Part shown: positions 1 to 7,900 of the stretch, one piece after another
Position numbering within the stretch: position 1 is the first letter of the stretch
Layout: every line of letters starts with the position of its first letter
NCBI GenBank assembly: GCA_021849745.1
Contig: JAJZSN010000017.1
Span: 1 to 43,296 of the forward strand
DNA from: Bacillota bacterium
GTDB lineage: Bacteria > Bacillota > GCA-003054495 > Carboxydocellales > JAJZSN01
DNA: 43,296 nt
Direction: 5' to 3'
The notes under the pieces: generated by a model
Told to the model about the DNA's origin: nothing
What the model saw: only the letters and a program-made list of their open reading frames with translations
The model's database searches: none
Translations under genes and position numbers: made by a program

Positions 1-108
1 ACCAAAAGTAATCAATCAACTTACCGAAACATTGAAAAAAGCGTTGTAGGGACAAAACTTACATTTGCATATGACTCAAAGCCTTGCTACGCTTGGTGCT
101 GGAAAATT

Positions 109-3100
109 ATGTCGCCAAACTTGGGTTTTAACACATCTAACACAAAGCAAAAGTATAAAGCGGGAGAAATTCTAGTTAAATTCAAAGACGGAGTATCTAA
201 TGCCGGTATTAATTCAGTTTTCAGTCAAAACTCTTTACAGTTCAAAAAGGAAATACCTTTGGTTAACGGTCATTTGGTTAAAATCCCACAGAATTCCTCC
301 GTGGAAGAGATGATTGCAGCATTACAGAGGAACCCCTTGGTGGAAATTGCCCAACCCAATTATTTATATTATCCTCAAGCCCCTGTAGCTCCTAATGACC
401 CAAGTTTTGGATCGTTATGGGGTTTAGACCAGGTCAATGACATTGATATAGATGCATTGGAAGCTTGGCAGTTTCCTGAAGGTAATAATGAAGTAGTGGT
501 TGCTGTTATTGATAGTGGAGCAAATATTAATCACCCTGATTTACAAAATAAAATCTGGGTTAACCCCGGAGAGATACCCGGTAACGGTTTAGATGATGAC
601 GGAAATTTATTAGTTGATGATGTCAACGGCTGGGATTTTGTAAATAATGATAATACAGTTTTTGACTATCTGAATGGGGATACCCATGGTACCCATGTAG
701 CCGGTACCATCGCTGCAGTTGCCAATAATTCCATAGGGGTTACCGGTGTAGCGCGAAAAGTAAAAATCATGCCTTTGAAATTTATCGGCCCGGCGGGGGG
801 AGATACTAATGATGCCATAGCCGCCATAAATTATGCCAAAAGCAAAGGAGTTAAAATATCCAATAACTCCTGGGGCGGAGGAGGTCATGATCCTCTCCTA
901 GAAGCCGCAATCGAAGCATCGGGGCAAGTTTTTGTTGCCGCTGCAGGAAATGATAATAGAAATATTGATGTGGCCACTGCCGCCTATCCAGCTAGTTATG
1001 CCAATAGTAACATAATATCCGTTGCGGCTATAGACTCAATTGGCAGTCGCGCTACTTTTTCCAATTATGGATCTGTTAGTGTTGATGTGGGAGCACCGGG
1101 AGTTAATATACTAAGTACAACCCCTGCTTTACCGACTTTAGCCGCTGCCGTATATTCCAATACATATTCTGCTTTTCACTTTGGTTTTGGTTTGGAGCAG
1201 ATTACCGATCCCTCTAATAGAGGGGATATTCTAAATAAAGCCTTAACCCAGCTAGGGGTTGCCAATACCGATCCAATATTAGTTGTAGATGATGATAACT
1301 CAGACTATAGTATAAAACCCGATTATAGACCAGAATTTCAAACCGCTTTAGCCGGTTATGCTAACGTAGCCTACGGGGTTTATGATAATACGGTAGACGG
1401 ACCTGATTTGGCTACTATGCAAAATTTCAGCGCTGTAATCTGGTTTTCCGGTGCATCCTTCGGTGATACCAATAACAAAGTCTTACGGCCCAACGATTTG
1501 AACAATTTAAGAAGCTATCTAAGCAACTCCGGCCGTCTTATCTTGACCGGTAATGATATTGCCTATGGAGTAGAAAATGATTCTTTATTCACCTCTTATT
1601 TAAACATCAGTTTTGTAGGGGAGGAAGCTGCCCGAAAATCTGTTGTTGGCGCTCAGGGAACGTCTTTCAATGGTATAAACTATGCGCTTAACGGAAACCT
1701 GCTTTACTTTAAAGATGCATTACAAGTAAGCGGTAATTCAACTGTAGCCCTAAATTACCCTGCTATCACTGACTATGGAAACCTTGATGGCACTTCTATG
1801 GCCGCCCCTCATGTATCCGGGATTGCTGCCTTACTCCTCAGTATAGACCCTAATCTAACCCCACAACAACTAAAGAGCCTTATTGAAACCACCGGGAAGC
1901 CTCTTTCTTCATTAAACGGCACAACTGTTACCGGCAAACTGGTCAGTGCCTACAATGCCTTGGCAAAACTAACCATACCTGGCGCCCCCCAAGGTTTAGC
2001 CGCTAGAGGCGGAAATGGTAAGGCAAACCTGACCTGGAGTAGCAGTACCGAACCAGATGTGGTGGGATATAATGTATATAGGAAAGATGGAAGTACTCTC
2101 ACCAAATTAAATACTGTTACAGTAGCCGGAACCACCTATGCAGTCCCCAATCTTACCAATGGAACCAGTTATGAATTCGGTATCACGGCTGTTGATATAT
2201 ATAACATTGAATCCCCAATGGCTACAAGAGTTGTAACTGCAGGCATGACCGCCCCTGTTATTGCTTCTGTTTACGGACAAAACACTTCCGGTGTTTTAAG
2301 TAGTAATAGGAATCCTCAAGTAGTTGTCAATGGAGTGACTGTCGGAGAATATGTATATCTGTACAACGGAGCCACACCGCTTAATACACCCGCCTTGGTT
2401 TCTACGGGCAGTAGTATTACTATTACTTTATCAAACTTAGCTGACGGCGAATATAACATCACAGCCAAGTACAAAGATGTTTTTGGAGAGGAAAGCCCCG
2501 CTTCCAACACCTTCACCTACACCGTAGATGCCACAGCCCCTGCTAAACCAACAATTAATCCTCTGGCTTCCAGTAATAGTTGGACCTTTAATATTATCGG
2601 CGCCGCTGAAGCTAATTCCACAGTGAAGGCCAATATAAACGGCGCTTCAGCTACCAACACAGTAACTGCAGCTGCAGGGAACACCTTTACCTTCCCGGTT
2701 ACCGTTGCAGCAGACGGCAGCTATTCCATCAAAGTTACCGCTACTGATGCCGCAGGCAACGTCAGCCCTGAATCCGACCCCATCACCGTGGCGGTTGATG
2801 CCCCGCCTGGAATAGCAACCAGGAATCCCGCAGCTAATGCAACTGGGGTAGCCCTAGGCTCTAACATTGAATTTACTTTCAATCAAGAGGTTATTGCTGA
2901 AACTGTATACAGTGCAGCTTATCCTAATAACGTACAACTCTTAAAGGGTACCCAGGTTTTACCCGTGGCTATAACTTATGACCAAGGAAATAAAAAGGTT
3001 ATCATTGATCCTATAGCAAATCTTGACGAAGGAACGACTTATACCGTTTCCGTATCCGGAGTTAAGGACACTAATGGAAATCCAATGCCCTTAACCACCT

Positions 3101-4113
3101 GGCAGTTTGTTGCTTATCAAACACCAACTACCAGCCCTGGCGGTGGAGGTGGCCTAGTAGCCGCCACCAATACCGGTGAAGTCACCGTCAAACCAGGCGA
3201 AAGCACCACCATCAGCTCCGGTGACCTGCAAATCACCATCCCCATCGGCGCTACCAACGAAAAACTAGCAGCCAAGGTAACTCCTCTGGAAACTAAGGAC
3301 ACCGCTTACACTGCCATCGACAAAATCGCTGATACCTTTGCCGGGAAAATCATTACAGCCTTTGACTTCACCCTGACTCCTGAAAAGGGCAATGTAGACA
3401 TCAAGCGGGGTCTAACCATCACCTTCAAGACCGGGAATACCGATAAAGACTATGCCTTCTACCGCCTGGATCCTGTCTTGAACACCCTGGTGCCCATCAA
3501 AACCTTAGACCGTAAGGACGGCATCGAAGCCACTATTACCCAACCCGGTAAACTGGTGGTTCTGGAAGAAAAAATGCCTTCTTTCACCGATCTTAAAACC
3601 ACCAACTGGTCTACACCATACATCTTTGGCTTGGCTCAGAAAAACATCATCAACGGCATGAGTGACGGCAAATTCGACCCCACCGCCAATTTGACCAGGG
3701 GTCAATTATCCAAGATTATCACCCTTTCAGCCGGTATCCCCGGAACCAACAATTCCGCAGGATTTAATGACGTTACCGGCCAAACCTGGTCAACACCCTT
3801 CATCAACACCGCCAAATCTGCCGGGGTAATCAACGGTTACGCCGACGGCAGCTTCAAACCCGATAAAGCGGTTACCAGGGCCGAGCTCCTGAAGATGGTG
3901 GTCACCGCCACAGGACTCAAAGTGGAGTACCAGCAAGGTGACTTCAATGACACCAAAGGCCACTGGGCCGAGAAGTTCATCGCCACCGCTACCAAAGCCG
4001 GTATAGTCGGCGGCTACAGTGATGGCAGCTTCAAGCCTGACGCTCCCGTAACCCGCGAAGAGGCAGCTAAGATCATCGCCATTGCCAGCGGGTACGTAAA
4101 ACCGGCCATCTAA
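109..4113 (+). CDS. SLH-anchored subtilisin-like serine protease (S8), 5' end uncertain
   Basis: Secreted S8 protease expected to be bound to the cell wall by its C-terminal S-layer homology domains. An I9/fervidolysin-type propeptide comes first (about residues 15-85). The catalytic Asp is about residue 135 (VIDSG), His about 193 (THGTHVAG), oxyanion Asn about 281 (AAAGND) and Ser about 563 (GTSMAAPH). About 215 residues (roughly 341-550) with a Rossmann/amidotransferase-like look (ILVVDDDNSDY) sit inside the catalytic domain just before the Ser motif. A fibronectin III domain (623-705), Ig-like domains (709-895), a Big_5-type domain (900-1005), a Gly-rich linker and three SLH domains (from 1155) follow. 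The reading frame is open to base 1 without a signal peptide and no ribosome binding site precedes 109, so the true N-terminus is missing, altered or outside the window. From about 3120 the codons become clearly richer in C at third positions than in the first 3 kb. Confidence 0.9.
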   Translation: MSPNLGFNTSNTKQKYKAGEILVKFKDGVSNAGINSVFSQNSLQFKKEIPLVNGHLVKIPQNSSVEEMIAALQRNPLVEIAQPNYLYYPQAPVAPNDPSFGSLWGLDQVNDIDIDALEAWQFPEGNNEVVVAVIDSGANINHPDLQNKIWVNPGEIPGNGLDDDGNLLVDDVNGWDFVNNDNTVFDYLNGDTHGTHVAGTIAAVANNSIGVTGVARKVKIMPLKFIGPAGGDTNDAIAAINYAKSKGVKISNNSWGGGGHDPLLEAAIEASGQVFVAAAGNDNRNIDVATAAYPASYANSNIISVAAIDSIGSRATFSNYGSVSVDVGAPGVNILSTTPALPTLAAAVYSNTYSAFHFGFGLEQITDPSNRGDILNKALTQLGVANTDPILVVDDDNSDYSIKPDYRPEFQTALAGYANVAYGVYDNTVDGPDLATMQNFSAVIWFSGASFGDTNNKVLRPNDLNNLRSYLSNSGRLILTGNDIAYGVENDSLFTSYLNISFVGEEAARKSVVGAQGTSFNGINYALNGNLLYFKDALQVSGNSTVALNYPAITDYGNLDGTSMAAPHVSGIAALLLSIDPNLTPQQLKSLIETTGKPLSSLNGTTVTGKLVSAYNALAKLTIPGAPQGLAARGGNGKANLTWSSSTEPDVVGYNVYRKDGSTLTKLNTVTVAGTTYAVPNLTNGTSYEFGITAVDIYNIESPMATRVVTAGMTAPVIASVYGQNTSGVLSSNRNPQVVVNGVTVGEYVYLYNGATPLNTPALVSTGSSITITLSNLADGEYNITAKYKDVFGEESPASNTFTYTVDATAPAKPTINPLASSNSWTFNIIGAAEANSTVKANINGASATNTVTAAAGNTFTFPVTVAADGSYSIKVTATDAAGNVSPESDPITVAVDAPPGIATRNPAANATGVALGSNIEFTFNQEVIAETVYSAAYPNNVQLLKGTQVLPVAITYDQGNKKVIIDPIANLDEGTTYTVSVSGVKDTNGNPMPLTTWQFVAYQTPTTSPGGGGGLVAATNTGEVTVKPGESTTISSGDLQITIPIGATNEKLAAKVTPLETKDTAYTAIDKIADTFAGKIITAFDFTLTPEKGNVDIKRGLTITFKTGNTDKDYAFYRLDPVLNTLVPIKTLDRKDGIEATITQPGKLVVLEEKMPSFTDLKTTNWSTPYIFGLAQKNIINGMSDGKFDPTANLTRGQLSKIITLSAGIPGTNNSAGFNDVTGQTWSTPFINTAKSAGVINGYADGSFKPDKAVTRAELLKMVVTATGLKVEYQQGDFNDTKGHWAEKFIATATKAGIVGGYSDGSFKPDAPVTREEAAKIIAIASGYVKPAI

Positions 4114-4122
4114 ACCGAATTA

Positions 4123-4152
4123 GACCCAGGGAACCTGTTCCCTGGGTCTTTT
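4123..4152 (+). terminator. Rho-independent terminator after the S8 protease gene
   Basis: A perfect 12-bp inverted repeat (GACCCAGGGAAC and GTTCCCTGGGTC) with a very short loop is followed by TTTT, ten bases after the stop codon. Confidence 0.9.
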
Positions 4153-4157
4153 CCATA

Positions 4158-4166
4158 TGGTACAAT
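4158..4166 (+). promoter_or_regulatory. Extended -10 promoter candidate for the deacetylase gene
   Basis: TGGTACAAT fits an extended -10 (TGN then TACAAT, 5 of 6 with TATAAT) about 34 bases before the ATG at 4200 and directly after the terminator. No good -35 is visible because that position is the terminator stem. Confidence 0.4.
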
Positions 4167-4199
4167 GGAATCACTGAAACACAAACGGAGGCTTAAGTC

Positions 4200-6230
4200 A
4201 TGGAAAAGAACTTGTCCCATCGCTGTAAGCAGATACTGACCCTACTGGTTCTGACCGGTTTTGTTTTATCAACCTTGACCCTCAACCCCCAACCGGTGCG
4301 GGCAAATTCTTATTCTGATCTGGCTGGCCACTGGGCGGAAGAGAAAGTGGCCTACTTAAATCACAAAGGCGTAACTATAGATACCGACAAGGATTTTAAA
4401 CCGGAAGAAAAGATTACCCGGGCCGCCTTTGTAGACATGCTGGTCAAAGCCTTGAACCTACCCCGCCCAGCGGCAATAAACCAAGTATCCGAAGCTGTCT
4501 ATAACGTAGCAGAAACTGTCTACCAGGACAGCTACCGGTTCATTGACGTTCCCCAAGACCACTGGGCTTGGTCTGTGGTAGAGGCTGCTTATCAGGGGGG
4601 TGTGGTCAGGGGCGGGCCGGAAGGCCGGTTTAATCCTGAAGCTCCTCTACAAAGAGCCGAAGCGGCTGTATTACTACACCGTGCCGGGGTTAGTCTTGGC
4701 ACAGCCCTTTGGGGAGTAGATACCTACTTAAACAAGGCTTTGCTGCCCTATCAAGATTACCGGGAAGTACCTGAATGGGCGGTTCCAGCCACTGTAGCTC
4801 TTGGTGAAAAGGGTGTCATTAAAGGCTTTAAGGACGGCTCTTTCAGACCCCGCAGTTCCTTAACCCAGGCCGAAGCTGCGGCGGTGATTTACGCTTTCTT
4901 AGATGAGTTAAGCCAAACCCATGAATACTATGGCCAGATTGAAGCCATAGATATTGAAGGATCCAAGATTAATGTTCAAATTGCTGGAGTGCAGTTAAAG
5001 CTGGGTATCCATCAAAAGGTTAAGGTTTTCCGGCAGGGCCAATCCTTCCCTTGGTGGCAAATAAAGCCAGGGGAGGCAGTAAAACTTATCCTTAACCAGA
5101 ACGGGGAAGTAATTTTCATATCCCTGGAAGCCGGATCCTATGTGGAAAAGGCGGTTTATGGTGACGAAATGACCAAGGGGTTTATTTTTTCCACCCTACC
5201 CAAGAAATTAAAGCTGGGCGTGCCAACCCTGATTCCTTTGCGGGTAAATAAAAACCAACAACTTGACCCTTACAGCGGCCCCCTTCGGGTCAATGGCCAT
5301 GTCTATCGGGCCGAACAGGGGTTGGTCAAGGTACCTATTATCCCGATGGGTGAAGAACTGAACCTACTGGTTGAGGTAACAGAAGAAGGATCCCGTCAGG
5401 TTTTCCGGCTTCCGGTGACCCAGGAGGTCAAAGTGCCGATGCTCATGTATCACCACTTGGCTTTACCCGGCCAGTACAGCAATAATAATTCTGTAGTCAC
5501 CCCCGAACAGTTCGAGGCCCAGATGAAAGCCCTGCAGGAGGCGGGTTACACCTCCGTCACCTTAGGCCAATTGAGGGCCTACATAGCGGCAGAGCAACCC
5601 CTGCCCAAACGCCCGGTGGTCATCACCTTTGACGATGGATATGAAAGTAATTACGTGTATGCCTACCCCATCCTCCAAAAATACGGCCATAAAGCCACCA
5701 TCAACATAGTAGTCAAGTCCACCCTGGAGGATGTGGCCAAGTCTGTTTACGGCACTGTGTATACAGGGTTTGAGCCACGCCAACAGACCCATCTAACCTG
5801 GACTCAGATGAAGGAGATTGTGGACAGCGGGTTGGTAGAAATCCAATCCCATACCTTTGACAGCCATAACCTGATAGATGTTGATGCCCAAGGTAAGAAA
5901 GGCAAGCCCCTGGTATCCTACGCCTATCTAGCAGATAAGAAACGGCTGGAAACCCCGGAAGAATACCGGGCCAGAATCTATGCTGACCTGGCCAGGGCCA
6001 AAAAAGAGATTGAGACCAATTTGGGGGTCAAGGTGAACGCACTGGCTTACCCCTATGGCAGCTATAACCAGGTGGTAGAAGAGGTGGCCAAGGAATTGGG
6101 CCATGACACAGGGATCACCATCGAACATGGATATAATCAACAGGGAGTCAATCCCATGACCTTGAAGAGGATTAATGTAAATCCCACCGATTCCCTGGAG
6201 GTGTTCCTCCACCGGCTGGTAGGGAAATAG
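4200..6230 (+). CDS. SLH-domain polysaccharide deacetylase
   Basis: Exported carbohydrate esterase family 4 enzyme that removes N- or O-acetyl groups from a cell-wall polymer. The N-terminus is a signal peptide (basic start, hydrophobic LLVLTGFVLSTLTL, cleavage near VRA-NS). Three SLH domains occupy about residues 37-235; the first has the typical AGHWAEE, the others GRFNPEAPLQRAEA and GSFRPRSSLTQAEA. A linker of about 180 residues follows. The NodB domain starts near residue 411 (VPMLMYHHL) with the metal-binding TFDDGY motif (Asp478-Asp479), the SHTFDSHNL motif and the later LAYPYG motif. RBS CGGAGG lies 8 bases before the ATG. It is flanked by terminators and so is transcribed alone. The specific substrate (peptidoglycan or secondary polymer) is not visible. 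Confidence in family is high. Confidence 0.93.
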   Translation: MEKNLSHRCKQILTLLVLTGFVLSTLTLNPQPVRANSYSDLAGHWAEEKVAYLNHKGVTIDTDKDFKPEEKITRAAFVDMLVKALNLPRPAAINQVSEAVYNVAETVYQDSYRFIDVPQDHWAWSVVEAAYQGGVVRGGPEGRFNPEAPLQRAEAAVLLHRAGVSLGTALWGVDTYLNKALLPYQDYREVPEWAVPATVALGEKGVIKGFKDGSFRPRSSLTQAEAAAVIYAFLDELSQTHEYYGQIEAIDIEGSKINVQIAGVQLKLGIHQKVKVFRQGQSFPWWQIKPGEAVKLILNQNGEVIFISLEAGSYVEKAVYGDEMTKGFIFSTLPKKLKLGVPTLIPLRVNKNQQLDPYSGPLRVNGHVYRAEQGLVKVPIIPMGEELNLLVEVTEEGSRQVFRLPVTQEVKVPMLMYHHLALPGQYSNNNSVVTPEQFEAQMKALQEAGYTSVTLGQLRAYIAAEQPLPKRPVVITFDDGYESNYVYAYPILQKYGHKATINIVVKSTLEDVAKSVYGTVYTGFEPRQQTHLTWTQMKEIVDSGLVEIQSHTFDSHNLIDVDAQGKKGKPLVSYAYLADKKRLETPEEYRARIYADLARAKKEIETNLGVKVNALAYPYGSYNQVVEEVAKELGHDTGITIEHGYNQQGVNPMTLKRINVNPTDSLEVFLHRLVGK

Positions 6231-6242
6231 AGAAAACAACCG

Positions 6243-6290
6243 GGGCTGTCCCAAAAGTCTAAAATAGACTGACTGGGACAGCCCTTTTTT
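6243..6290 (+). terminator. Rho-independent terminator after the deacetylase gene
   Basis: The 11-bp stem GGGCTGTCCCA/TGGGACAGCCC is followed by six T residues, and a smaller AGTCTA/TAGACT stem lies within the loop. The GGGGCTGTCCCA motif also resembles the tips of some insertion sequences, so it may derive from a solo IS end, but no transposase is nearby. Confidence 0.85.
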
Positions 6291-6346
6291 GGTATATACC
6301 CTGAACACAATGGTACATATACTTACCAGAGTCGGCCAATTCTACT

Positions 6347-6390
6347 TGTCAAAATTGTCACCGGGAACCGTCCGCCTGACAACTTTGACA
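6347..6390 (+). promoter_or_regulatory. Upstream activator site (inverted repeat) for a sigma-54 enhancer-binding protein
   Basis: TGTCAAAATTGTCA (6347-6360) and TGACAACTTTGACA (6377-6390) are inverted copies with one mismatch, centred 30 bp apart (about three helical turns). The centre is about 79 bp upstream of the -12 element at 6447, the usual place for an enhancer-binding protein. Its match to the regulator at 11303 is inferred from proximity. Confidence 0.6.
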
Positions 6391-6432
6391 GCTTGCCCGA
6401 TTTTTTAGGTAATCAGCGGAAATTTTGTTGTT

Positions 6433-6449
6433 TTGGCATACAGTTTGCT
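6433..6449 (+). promoter_or_regulatory. Sigma-54 (-24/-12) promoter of the molybdenum hydroxylase operon
   Basis: TTGGCATACAGTTTGCT has the invariant GG (6435-6436) and GC (6447-6448) with exactly 10 bases between them and is nearly identical to the TTGGCAC-N5-TTGCW consensus. Transcription should begin near 6460, 50 bases before the first gene. Confidence 0.85.
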
Positions 6450-6512
6450 TTGCTATATGGTAAGACCTTGGTAACCGGAAATACTTTAAAGTTATGGAGG
6501 AGGGATAAAATA

Positions 6513-7376
6513 ATGTTTCAGTTAGCCTATTATGAGCCACAGACCCTGAAGGAAGCTCTGCAGATGGACGGGGTCAAAAAGGGTACCGGTAAATTCCTGG
6601 CCGGTGGTACTGATCTCTTAGTGCAAATCAAGAGGCGAAAAATTGAACCCCAAGAGCTTATTAATCTTAAGGCCATACCTGAGCTTAAGGGTGTGCAGGA
6701 AACCGGTGACGGAGGTATCAGAATCGGTGCCGCTGTAACGGTAAAAGGAATTATGGAAAGCAGCCTCATCTTGGCTGGATATCCGGCAATGGCTCAAGCA
6801 GCTAAAGAGTTAGGTACACCTCAAGTAAGAAACCGGGCAACTATAGGCGGTAATATTGTCAATGCTTCACCTGCAGCTGATTTAGTGGGACCATTATTAG
6901 TGTATGACGCAATTTTACTCTTAACAAGTGAATCAGTTCAAAGAAGGGTGAAAATTGAGGATTTTCTTTTGGGGCCTAGCCAGACAGCTCTAGGCAAGGA
7001 AGAAGTGTTGGAGGCTATAGAGTTGCCGGCGTTGCCTGCGGGAACAGGGGCGGTTTATTTGAAGCATGGCCTTAGAAAAACTCATGAGATTGCTTTGGTA
7101 GGAGTCAGTATAGCCCTTCGCAGTGATGGCCAAGGGGTGATTGAAGATTGCAGAATTGCTTTAACAGCAGTAGCGCCAAAGGTAATCCGGGCCAGGGAGG
7201 CTGAAGATGCCCTAAAAGGTTGTCACCTCGACGATGAAACTTTGTCTAGGGTGGCTCACATTGCTGAAGCCAATTGTCTGCCAATCAGTGATGTTAGGGC
7301 TTCGGCCGATTATCGTCGGCAAATGGTAGGAGTATTAACCAAAAGGGGTCTACTAAGTTTGGGTGGTAGTAACTAA
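6513..7376 (+). CDS. Molybdenum hydroxylase, FAD-binding subunit (CoxM/XdhB-like)
   Basis: Medium subunit of a xanthine dehydrogenase-family enzyme; FAD passes electrons from the 2Fe-2S subunit to an acceptor. The ATG at 6513 is chosen because GGAGGAGG sits 8 bases before it; an in-frame start at 6393 would lie upstream of the promoter. At 287 residues it is the usual family length. FAD-binding motifs AGGTDLL (30-36) and TIGGNIVNASPAAD (110-123) are intact, followed by the C-terminal CO-dehydrogenase flavoprotein domain. It lacks the extra cysteine-rich insertion that carries the 4Fe-4S cluster in 4-hydroxybenzoyl-CoA reductase, so that enzyme is unlikely. It is the first gene of a three-gene operon (FAD, FeS, Mo order). 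Confidence 0.93.
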   Translation: MFQLAYYEPQTLKEALQMDGVKKGTGKFLAGGTDLLVQIKRRKIEPQELINLKAIPELKGVQETGDGGIRIGAAVTVKGIMESSLILAGYPAMAQAAKELGTPQVRNRATIGGNIVNASPAADLVGPLLVYDAILLLTSESVQRRVKIEDFLLGPSQTALGKEEVLEAIELPALPAGTGAVYLKHGLRKTHEIALVGVSIALRSDGQGVIEDCRIALTAVAPKVIRAREAEDALKGCHLDDETLSRVAHIAEANCLPISDVRASADYRRQMVGVLTKRGLLSLGGSN

Positions 7377-7400
7377 GCTGGATTGGAAGGAGGTTTAGAC

Positions 7401-7871
7401 ATGAATAAGGATATTTCATTGGTTGTCAATGGTGAAGCACGGTACATAAACGTACCGGCAGATAAAACCTTACTGGATATGATTCGGGAAGATCTCAATC
7501 TTAAGGGCACTAAAAAGGGCTGTGATGCCGGAGATTGTGGAGCCTGCACGGTTTTACTGGATGCTGAGCCGGTCAACTCCTGTCTTGTTTTAGCAGTGGA
7601 AGCAGCCAACAAAGAAGTCACTACTATTGAGGGATTAGCAAAGGGCGGGGAGTTGCATCCTATCCAAGCGGCTTTTATCAAACATGGCGCTGTTCAATGT
7701 GGTTTTTGTACACCAGGGATGGTTTTGGCTGCCAAAGCAATTTTGGACAAAAACCCCAATCCTTCGGTGGAAGAAATCAAGGAGGGCATTGCGGGTAATT
7801 TCTGTCGCTGTACCGGCTACAAAAAGATTGTAGATGCTGTTTTGGCTTCCGGAAGGAATATACAGGGATAG
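7401..7871 (+). CDS. Molybdenum hydroxylase, [2Fe-2S] subunit (CoxS/XdhC-like)
   Basis: Small iron-sulfur subunit that carries electrons from the molybdenum site to FAD. The start at 7401 follows AAGGAGG by 8 bases. It has 156 residues, the normal length. The plant-type ferredoxin cluster is ligated by Cys41, Cys46, Cys49 and Cys61 (CDAGDCGAC) and the second cluster by Cys100, Cys103 (QCGFC), Cys135 and Cys137 (CRCTGY). All eight ligands are present. It sits 24 bases after the FAD subunit gene and 29 before the Mo subunit gene. Confidence 0.96.
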   Translation: MNKDISLVVNGEARYINVPADKTLLDMIREDLNLKGTKKGCDAGDCGACTVLLDAEPVNSCLVLAVEAANKEVTTIEGLAKGGELHPIQAAFIKHGAVQCGFCTPGMVLAAKAILDKNPNPSVEEIKEGIAGNFCRCTGYKKIVDAVLASGRNIQG

Positions 7872-7900
7872 CAAACCTTTGATTTGGGAGGTGTATAGAA

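Noticed and set aside
2..49. Possible C-terminal end of an upstream gene (VINQLTETLKKAL and stop).
   Set aside because: Only 16 codons are visible and the family cannot be recognised; kept as a remark in the finding on the missing signal peptide.
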